A stretch of 11,577 bases of DNA from a bacterium (GTDB lineage: Bacteria > Vulcanimicrobiota > Xenobia > RGZZ01): contig JAJXVI010000015.1 of the NCBI GenBank assembly GCA_021782195.1, forward strand, positions 1-11,577, in the 5' to 3' direction. A program made the position numbers and the translations under genes. Of this stretch, positions 6,951 through 11,577 are shown piece by piece. The notes beneath the pieces were generated by a model. It did not search any database, was not told where the DNA came from, and was given only the letters and a program-made list of their open reading frames with translations. Numbering within the stretch: position 1 is the stretch's first letter; every line of letters begins with the position of its first letter.

Positions 6951-6953
6951 CGC
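6921..6953. terminator. Strong hairpin across the rfbF stop codon
   Basis: GCGTCAGGGG (6921-6930) is perfectly complementary to CCCCTGACGC (6944-6953), a 10-bp GC-rich stem with a 13-nt loop in which GCC/GGC can pair further. The 3' arm covers the TGA stop (6948-6950). GACGC (6913-6917) could instead pair with GCGTC (6921-6925). There is no U-run, so this is a U-less terminator or an mRNA end-protecting hairpin rather than a canonical intrinsic terminator. Confidence 0.55.
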
Positions 6954-6960
6954 TCACGCT

Positions 6961-6987
6961 CCCCATCCCTCCCGCTCCCCGTCCCCC
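6961..6987 (-). other. G-quadruplex motif on the minus strand
   Basis: Read on the minus strand from 6987 to 6961 there are five G-runs of 5, 4, 3, 3 and 4 separated by loops of 2, 3, 1 and 2 nt. This fits the standard G3+N1-7 quadruplex pattern well. It lies 40 nt past the stop of the minus-strand SDR operon, in its 3' untranslated region, and beside the rfbF hairpin. Confidence 0.6.
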
Positions 6988-7027
6988 GCATTGCGGCGCG
7001 ATCCCCGTCGCCCTGCGGTGGGACGAC

Positions 7028-7972
7028 CTACAGCCCTTCCGCGGACGTCCCCTCCCTGTAGTAGCGCGCCATCTCGTCCCATGCGGCGGCGGCGCTCCAC
7101 CCGAGGGCCCGCGCGTCGGGGATGTCGGTGTTGACCCGCACGGCGGGCTCGGGGAACTCGCGCTGCTCCGCCAGCTGCACGCTGCACGCCACGCCAAGTC
7201 GCGGCTCCATCTCCCGCGCCACGCGCAGGGCAAACGCCCCCTGGCTTTCCGCGTAGCCGCTCGGGGAAACTCGGCTGAAGCCGAGCTCGGGCAGCGCGTC
7301 CACGAACTTTGCGTAGACGCGCGCGAGCAGGGAAACGTGGATGTTGTCGCGCACGTAGGCCGGCGTGTTGCACGTGGCGGCCTTCCCGTCCAGCCAGTTG
7401 CGCACGAGCCACGCCGTGAAGCGCGGTTCCTCGTACGGCCCGAACGGGTTGGGAATCACGAACTTGCCAAGCCCCAGGCGGCCGCGCTCGCAGTAGTAGC
7501 CGAAGACGCGTGCGGTCAGCGCCTTTGACAGCCCGTACGGGGAAAAGTCGGGCAGTCCCTGCGACCCCGCGCCCTCCCCTCCTTCGAACACGCTGCCCGT
7601 GATCAGCACGCGGCGGCCCCCTCCATCCCGCAGGGCCTCGAGCACCGCGGGCAGGCGCCGCGTGTTGTGGGCGAGCGCCGCCACCGCGTCAAAGTCCGGG
7701 CTCTTGTAGTTCGTGACGTCCGCGCCGTGGGGGGCGAGCACGTCGAAGTGGCCGGTTCGCAGCAGGTCGAGGAAGGCGTCGTCCCCGAAAGCGACTCCGA
7801 AGCAGGGCGTCGAGAGCTCCGCCGCCAGTTGCGCGCGGCGCCTCCGCAGCGGCTCGTCGTAGCCTTCCAGCGGGAGTCGGAACGTTGTGGTGACCTCGTG
7901 GCCTGCGTCCGCGAGCGCGCGCACGAACCACATCCCTGTAAAAGAACTGGCGCCGGTGAACAGGATTCTCAG
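7028..7972 (-). CDS. Extended-SDR NAD(P)-dependent sugar epimerase/reductase with a CTG start
   Basis: It is probably the 4-ketoreductase or epimerase that finishes a nucleotide-sugar pathway. The product is 314 residues from CTG 7972. The first ATG (7933) would remove the Rossmann loop; the 13 codons before it encode LRILFTGASSFTG, the expected beta-strand and nucleotide-binding turn (7-13). In this turn Ser10 replaces the middle Gly of the usual GxxGxxG. The catalytic set is Ser127 in ITGSVFE and Tyr146-Lys150 in SPYGLSK, and PNPFGPYEEPRF is a substrate-side loop. CTG is the only plausible start: AGGAGG (7987-7982) lies 9 nt before it, and the in-frame TGA that ends the epimerase gene (7990-7988) blocks any extension. 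No STDEVYG-type motif is present, so it is not a 4,6-dehydratase. Confidence 0.88.
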   Translation of the reverse strand: MRILFTGASSFTGMWFVRALADAGHEVTTTFRLPLEGYDEPLRRRRAQLAAELSTPCFGVAFGDDAFLDLLRTGHFDVLAPHGADVTNYKSPDFDAVAALAHNTRRLPAVLEALRDGGGRRVLITGSVFEGGEGAGSQGLPDFSPYGLSKALTARVFGYYCERGRLGLGKFVIPNPFGPYEEPRFTAWLVRNWLDGKAATCNTPAYVRDNIHVSLLARVYAKFVDALPELGFSRVSPSGYAESQGAFALRVAREMEPRLGVACSVQLAEQREFPEPAVRVNTDIPDARALGWSAAAAWDEMARYYREGTSAEGL

Positions 7973-7987
7973 CGGTTCGCTCCTCCT

Positions 7988-8533
7988 TCAGCCGAGGTGC
8001 CAGGCGCGGTCGAAGTCGCGGTGCCCGCGGTCCTTGTCGGAGAGCACGGCCGGGAGCCTGGGCCAGTCGATGTTGAACGCGGGATCGTTCCATCGCACGC
8101 CGCGCTCGTGTGTCGGAGCGTAGAGGGCGTCTACGAAATAGAACGCTTCAGTGTCGTCGTCGAGGGTCACGAAACCGTGCGCGCATCCTCTGGGAACGTA
8201 CATCATTCGGCGGTTCTCCGCGCTCAGTTCGGCGCCCACGCTCTGACCGAAGGTGGGCGAGGCGGGCCGGAGGTCGAGCACCACGTCGTAGAGGCGTCCG
8301 CGGATGCAGCGCACGAGCTTGGTTTCGCCGTGGTCGCCGAGCTGGTAGTGCATGCCCCGCAGTGTGCCGGCGTGCGCGCTGTGCGAGTCGTTCACCTGGA
8401 TGAAGTGGTTGACCAGGCCGCGGTCGCGAAACTCGTCCTGGCAGAAGACGCGTGCGAAGAAGCCGCGGTCGTCGCCCCGCTTTTCGAGGTCGATGACGAA
8501 TGCGCCGGGAATTTTCGTTTCGGTGAAGATCAT
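7988..8533 (-). CDS. RmlC-type NDP-4-keto-6-deoxyhexose 3,5-epimerase
   Basis: It is a cupin enzyme that epimerises C3 and/or C5 of a 4-keto-6-deoxy nucleotide sugar. The product is 181 residues, the usual length. Catalytic residues match by alignment with Salmonella RmlC as I recall it: His62 in LRGMHYQ, Lys72 in TKLVRC, Tyr132 in EAFYFV and Asp168 in LSDKD. PRGCAHGFVTL and ERGVRWNDPAFNIDWP are family blocks. Leu137 sits where RmlC has a Tyr (the first Tyr of its NYYSP stretch), which may alter specificity. Companion genes rmlA, rmlB and rmlD are absent and rfbF is near, so a CDP-linked substrate is as likely as dTDP; I therefore withhold the symbol rfbC. The ATG overlaps the upstream gene's stop by 4 nt (ATGA, 8533-8530), implying translational coupling, and its own stop abuts the next ribosome binding site. 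Confidence 0.92.
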   Translation of the reverse strand: MIFTETKIPGAFVIDLEKRGDDRGFFARVFCQDEFRDRGLVNHFIQVNDSHSAHAGTLRGMHYQLGDHGETKLVRCIRGRLYDVVLDLRPASPTFGQSVGAELSAENRRMMYVPRGCAHGFVTLDDDTEAFYFVDALYAPTHERGVRWNDPAFNIDWPRLPAVLSDKDRGHRDFDRAWHLG

Positions 8534-9546
8534 GGCGTCTTCGAAAGCCGATCGAGAAGGTGTGCGCGATGGCGCAGGGAGCGAAGCCGCACGAAGCGGT
8601 CGCCTTCAAAGTCGGCGGGCCCGAAACCGTGCTCTCGCATCTTGCGGTGGAGTTCCTCCATGCCGCTGTGCAGGTTGTAGGTGAGCCCGAAGTCTGGCAG
8701 CAGCGAGGTCAGCAGGTTGAAGTTCACGCGATAGTTCCGCGGGTCGGCGCCAACCTCGCCCGTGTAGACCACGCGTGCCGTCGGAATCAGGCGGGCCACC
8801 TCGTCGCCCACATCGCGGACCTGATAGTTCGCGTCGTTGGCCCCAATGTTCACGGCCCGATTGTGCACGACGTCGCGCGGGGCTTTTGCAAACGCGATGA
8901 ACGCGCGGGCGATGTCATGGCAGTGAATCAGCGGACGCCACGGCGATCCGTCTGACTGGATGCGAATCTCGCCGTAGGCGTGTGCGGAGGCGAGAAGGTT
9001 GTTCACCACCAGGTCGATGCGGAGCATGGGAGAGTGGCCGTAGGCGGTTGCGTTGCGCAGGAAGACGGGGCTGAACGTGTCGTTGGCCAGCGCTGACACG
9101 GCCAGTTCGGTGTCGATCTTCGATTGCGCGTAGGCCGTGAGGGGATTGAGCGGGTCGGTTTCATCGAGGTCGAGCTTTTCGCCCTTCCCGTAGACCGAGC
9201 AGCTTCCCGCAAACAGGAAACGCGGGACGCCCACTTCGCGGGCCAGGCGCGCCAGGCGGATGGAGGCGTCGCGGTTCACGTCGAGCGTGAGCGGCGCATT
9301 GAGGGCGCCCATCGGGTCGTTCGACAGGGCGGCGAGGTGCATGACCGCGTCGCAGCCGTCGAGATCGGACGGGGAGACGTCACGGACGTCCTTGATGAGC
9401 TCGCGATCCGGAGGCGTCACCGCTTCCCACGCGCAGCCGTCGAAGAGCCCGAGGTCGCAGCCCACAACGTGGTGGCCCTCCTGGCGCAGCAGTTCGACGA
9501 GATGGCTGCCGATGTAGCCCCGATGGCCGGTCACGAAAACTTTCAT
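8530..9546 (-). CDS. Extended-SDR NAD-dependent epimerase/dehydratase family protein
   Basis: It is the first gene of the three-gene operon and probably a nucleotide-sugar epimerase or ketoreductase; the exact reaction is unknown. The product is 338 residues. TGHRGYIGSH (6-15) is the NAD(P) turn, MHLAALSNDPMGALN (69-83) follows, SCSVYG (115-120) has the catalytic Ser, and Tyr139-Lys143 (YAQSK) is the active-site pair. RNATAYG (164-170) and SPWRPLIHCHD (201-211) bind substrate. The motif SCSVYG rather than TDEVYG argues against a 4,6-dehydratase. It also lacks RfbG's TGHTGFKGSW. The ATG at 9546 is chosen because the frame, open back to 9906, encodes only low-complexity Arg/Gly/Ala translated from the repeat array. 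GAGG lies about 8 nt upstream. It ends in a 4-nt overlap with the epimerase gene. Confidence 0.9.
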   Translation of the reverse strand: MKVFVTGHRGYIGSHLVELLRQEGHHVVGCDLGLFDGCAWEAVTPPDRELIKDVRDVSPSDLDGCDAVMHLAALSNDPMGALNAPLTLDVNRDASIRLARLAREVGVPRFLFAGSCSVYGKGEKLDLDETDPLNPLTAYAQSKIDTELAVSALANDTFSPVFLRNATAYGHSPMLRIDLVVNNLLASAHAYGEIRIQSDGSPWRPLIHCHDIARAFIAFAKAPRDVVHNRAVNIGANDANYQVRDVGDEVARLIPTARVVYTGEVGADPRNYRVNFNLLTSLLPDFGLTYNLHSGMEELHRKMREHGFGPADFEGDRFVRLRSLRHRAHLLDRLSKTP

Positions 9547-9646
9547 CGCAGCGGCCTCGGAGCGTGGACGCTGGGCCTGGGGAGCGCGGGTAGGAACACT
9601 CTGGGTACCTCCTGGCGAGTTCGTCACGGACAGGTTCGCGCCGTGA

Positions 9647-9854
9647 GCCTGCCTCCCTGCGCCGTCCGCGGACGCTCGCGCCTGCCTCCCTGCGCCGTCC
9701 CTTCCCCCGCGCCGTCCGCGGACCTGCTCGCGCCTGCCTCCCCTGCGCCGTCCTCGGACGCTCGCGCCTGCCTCCCCCGCGCCGTCCCTTCCCCCGCGCC
9801 GTCCGCGGACCTGCTCGCGCCTGCCTCCCCCGCGCCGTCCGCGGACCCGATCGG
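9647..9854. repeat. GC-rich composite tandem repeat with palindromic GTCCGCGGAC cores
   Basis: Five units start with GCGCCTGCCTCCC or its variant: 9647-9677, 9678-9729, 9730-9763, 9764-9816 and 9817-9854. Short units (31-34 bp) alternate with long ones (52-53 bp) that carry an extra GTCCCTTCCCCCGCGCC segment, so the higher-order period is about 83-87 bp. The perfect 10-bp palindrome GTCCGCGGAC occurs at 9664-9673, 9714-9723, 9801-9810 and 9837-9846; the third unit has GTCCTCGGAC instead. The array lies between the divergent SDR operon and GT4 gene, in a 374-nt gap with no gene. It could be a regulatory cluster or a passive GC-rich repeat. Confidence 0.8.
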
Positions 9855-9879
9855 TGCGGGAGAAGCATCGGGCGGGCAG

Positions 9880-9902
9880 GTTCGCCGGCGCGCAGGGCGA
9901 AC
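9880..9902 (+). promoter_or_regulatory. Hairpin just upstream of the GT4 ribosome binding site
   Basis: GTTCGCC (9880-9886) pairs with GGCGAAC (9896-9902) over a 9-nt loop. AAGGGG at 9905-9910, the probable ribosome binding site, follows within 3 nt. It may influence GT4 translation; no known family is recognised. Confidence 0.35.
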
Positions 9903-9920
9903 GCAAGGGGCCGAGAACGA

Positions 9921-11114
9921 GTGAGTATGCGAATCGTTATAGACGTCCGTCCGTTGCAGAAAGACCCGGCCGTCCGCGGAATCGGCACCTATGTTCGCGA
10001 GTTGCTCCGGCATCTATCGCGCGTCGACACCACGAACGACTACTTCCTGATGCAGTGCCGCGGCGTGGACCCGCTGTGCATCGATCTTTCGGAGGGGTTC
10101 AAGGTGCACACGCTCTGGGTTGGGGCCTGGCGCGGACGTCTGTCCGCGTTCAACCTGTTGCGCGACTGGTTGTTTCTCGGACGCGAGGTCGGGGCGGTGC
10201 GTCCCGACGTGGTGCACTTCACGGCCCCCATCGAAGCGCGCCAGTTCTACGACGTGGGCCGCTACAACGGTTCCACGGTGGCCACCCTGCACGACATCAC
10301 GCCAATCGTCTGCCGTTCCCTCGTCTTTCGGGGACGTCGCGCGCTCCTCTGGCCTCTCTATCGTTTTCTCTTCCACCACCTTCGAAGCCTGGGTCACGTG
10401 ATCACCAACTCAGCCACGACCGCGCGCGACGCCGAGCAGGTGATCGGGATCCCCGCCTCTCGCGTGACCGCCACCCCCCTCGCGCTGCCGGAGGACCCCG
10501 ACGTTGCGCGCGCCTCCGCGGACGAACTGCTGCACGCCGTCCCGGCTGCCGCGGAGGACTATCTGCTGTACGTGGGCGAGCTCTCCCCGTCCAAGAACCC
10601 AGCGCTTCTGGCACCGCTCGTGGCGGGCCTGGAGCGGCTTCACGGACGCAAACTGCACCTCATCGTGGTCGGTCGGCCCTCCGCCTCGAGTCGCGCGGTC
10701 GCCGAGGAAGCGCGGCGTCTTGGCGTTGCGGACCGCGTCCACTTCACAGGGTACGTGTCCATCGCGCTCAAGCGCGCGCTGCTGACCTCTGCGCACTGTC
10801 GGTGCATGGTGTTTCCGTCGCTCTACGAGGGGTTCGGTCTGCCGGCGCTGGAGGCGATGGCGTATGGCGTGCCGCTTGTCGCTTCGAACGCAGGGGCGTT
10901 GCCGGAGGTCGTGGCCGACGGAGGCGTGACGGTGGACCCGCGCGATGTGGACGCCTGGGTGCGCGCCGTCGAATCCATCCTGGCTGACGACGCGCAGTCC
11001 CGGACCCTGCGCGAGCGGGCGCTGATCCGTGCGCAGGCGTTTACCTGGGAGCGGACGGCTCGCGCAACGCTCGCGGTCTACGAAAGGATTGCCGCCACGG
11101 AACCGTCAGCGTAG
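9921..11114 (+). CDS. Family 4 glycosyltransferase (GT-B fold, group 1)
   Basis: It is a retaining glycosyltransferase likely to act in O-antigen or exopolysaccharide assembly at the cytosolic face of the membrane. The product is 397 residues. The N-terminal Rossmann domain has RIVIDVRPLQKD (4-15), RGIGTY (19-24), VVHFTAP (97-103) and LHDITP (123-128). The C-terminal donor domain has YLLYVGELSPSKNP (214-227, Lys225), VHFTGYVS (273-280) and the EX7E motif SLYEGFGLPALEAMAYGVP (Glu303 and Glu311), then NAGALPEV. There is no signal peptide. The start could be GTG 9921 (AAGGGG 10 nt upstream) or ATG 9927 (MRIVIDVR); the family N-terminus fits either. It diverges from the SDR operon across the repeat array and converges on the GT9 fragment. 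Donor and acceptor cannot be read from sequence. Confidence 0.92.
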   Translation: MSMRIVIDVRPLQKDPAVRGIGTYVRELLRHLSRVDTTNDYFLMQCRGVDPLCIDLSEGFKVHTLWVGAWRGRLSAFNLLRDWLFLGREVGAVRPDVVHFTAPIEARQFYDVGRYNGSTVATLHDITPIVCRSLVFRGRRALLWPLYRFLFHHLRSLGHVITNSATTARDAEQVIGIPASRVTATPLALPEDPDVARASADELLHAVPAAAEDYLLYVGELSPSKNPALLAPLVAGLERLHGRKLHLIVVGRPSASSRAVAEEARRLGVADRVHFTGYVSIALKRALLTSAHCRCMVFPSLYEGFGLPALEAMAYGVPLVASNAGALPEVVADGGVTVDPRDVDAWVRAVESILADDAQSRTLRERALIRAQAFTWERTARATLAVYERIAATEPSA

Positions 11115-11115
11115 T

Positions 11116-11224
11116 CGGGGACGGGGACGTGCGGAGCGTTCACGCGAACAGGACGGTGACCGTCGTGGCGGTGCGCTGGGACGGTCGCGCGGGCGGGTGC
11201 GTGATTGCGCGTGCCCCGTCCCCG
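11116..11224. terminator. Long-loop inverted repeat between convergent glycosyltransferase genes
   Basis: CGGGGACGGGG (11116-11126) is perfectly complementary to CCCCGTCCCCG (11214-11224), 11 bp, and just outside GCGT (11109-11112) matches ACGC (11228-11231). The loop is 87 nt and contains a smaller hairpin, GACGGT (11152-11157) with ACCGTC (11159-11164), whose 1-nt loop would need to open. There is no U-run. It fills the whole 111-nt gap between the two stop codons and is the obvious candidate for two-way termination. Confidence 0.45.
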
Positions 11225-11225
11225 G

Positions 11226-11577
11226 TCACGCAAGCAGCTCGCCGCACGCGCGCAGGACGTCCGCCGGTGAAACCGCGTTGAGGCAGGCGGGCATTGGACA
11301 CTGGTTGGCGCGGAAGCATCGTCCCCCTTCCAGGGCGCGGAGGAAACGGGCGCGCGTCCCGAGCGGTTGCCACAGGGCCGGGTCGGCGCCCGCGAACAGC
11401 CCGACCACCGGCGTGCCGAGCAGGCTCGCCAGGTGCATGACGCCCGATTCCACGCACACCGTCAGGTCCGCGTTTGCGAGATGCCCGATCAGCGCGTCGA
11501 GATCGGGTGGGGTCGCGAGCCGTACGCGTGAAGGATCGAGGGGCGCGTCGGGTACGGGGAGAGCGGAGGGCGCGGAG
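11226..11577 (-). CDS. Family 9 glycosyltransferase (heptosyltransferase-type), C-terminal part
   Basis: The gene continues past the right edge, so only the last 116 residues are visible. GT9 enzymes are GT-B transferases such as the ADP-heptose:LPS heptosyltransferases WaaC/WaaF/WaaQ. The segment reads LDALIGHLANADLTVCVESG, then VMHLASLLGTPVVGLFAG and ADPALWQPLG. This is the hallmark GT9 donor-site region, equivalent to the usual NDSGxxHLAxxxGxPxxxLFGxTxPxxxxP. Glu in CVESG stands where Asp or Asn is usual. A Cys-containing tail, RCFRANQCPMPACLNAV, followed by SPADVL is also typical of the family. The TGA stop is at 11228-11226. Which sugar it transfers is unknown. It supports an LPS-bearing diderm host. 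Confidence 0.88.
   Translation of the reverse strand, partial: SAPSALPVPDAPLDPSRVRLATPPDLDALIGHLANADLTVCVESGVMHLASLLGTPVVGLFAGADPALWQPLGTRARFLRALEGGRCFRANQCPMPACLNAVSPADVLRACGELLA

Noticed and set aside
7667..8680. Long + strand open frame (337 codons) across the epimerase and SDR genes
   Set aside because: It overlaps recognised genes on the other strand, spans their junctions and has low-complexity Val/Glu/Ala composition. No family is recognisable.
9647..9854. CRISPR array
   Set aside because: Spacers are not unique: units are near-identical along their whole length with variable size, and no cas gene is present.
9547..9906. N-terminal extension of the SDR frame upstream of ATG 9546
   Set aside because: The extra 120 residues come from the GC-rich repeat and are Arg/Gly/Ala low complexity. 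The family N-terminus MKVFVTGHRGYIG begins exactly at the ATG.
9124..9924. Long + strand open frame running through the repeat array up to the GT4 start
   Set aside because: Half is antisense to the SDR gene. The rest is a Pro/Ala/Ser-rich translation of the tandem repeat.
9854..10987. Second long + strand frame (377 codons) overlapping GT4
   Set aside because: It is an out-of-frame shadow of the GT4 gene, Arg/Ala/His-rich, with no motif.

Overview
This looks like a chromosomal window from a high-GC, probably Gram-negative (diderm) bacterium. A GT9 (heptosyltransferase-type) glycosyltransferase fragment at the right edge and a surface-sugar gene cluster point to an LPS or other outer polysaccharide. 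GTG, TTG and CTG starts and GC-rich intergenic DNA fit a high-GC phylum. The phylum cannot be fixed from sequence alone; something like Gemmatimonadota is only a guess.

Left part (1-4734) is housekeeping, all on the + strand. Degenerate tandem repeats (2-165) precede a four-helix membrane protein gene (228-668). A 38-residue lysine/arginine-rich protein (846-962) follows, with a hairpin-containing leader, a near-perfect Shine-Dalgarno and a strong intrinsic terminator. Next come mtaB (a tRNA methylthiotransferase) and accD-accA, the two carboxyltransferase subunits of acetyl-CoA carboxylase. The accD-accA gap can fold so that part of the region upstream of the accA TTG start is paired.

Right part (4888-11577) is a polysaccharide / nucleotide-sugar region with genes on both strands. 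A GT2 glycosyltransferase (-) diverges from rfbF (glucose-1-phosphate cytidylyltransferase, +). A tightly coupled three-gene operon runs on the - strand: an extended SDR, an RmlC-type 3,5-epimerase and a second SDR. A GT4 glycosyltransferase (+) diverges from that operon, and a GT9 fragment (-) converges on the GT4 gene. RfbF would make CDP-glucose, the epimerase and SDRs would act on a 4-keto sugar intermediate, and the GTs would transfer sugars. No 4,6-dehydratase is visible, so the pathway is incomplete here and its end product is unknown.

The most useful corrections and oddities are these. The second SDR starts at a CTG codon 13 codons upstream of its first ATG, which restores the NAD(P)-binding loop. 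A GC-rich composite tandem repeat (9647-9854) with a recurring 10-bp palindrome lies between the divergent SDR operon and GT4 gene, and a related two-copy repeat lies in the other divergent gap (6038-6086). A strong hairpin and a G-quadruplex motif sit at the rfbF/SDR convergent junction. I see no mobile element, CRISPR array, tRNA or rRNA, and no convincing entirely new system. The best candidates for novelty are the CDP-sugar route, the small basic protein with its leader, and the intergenic repeats.
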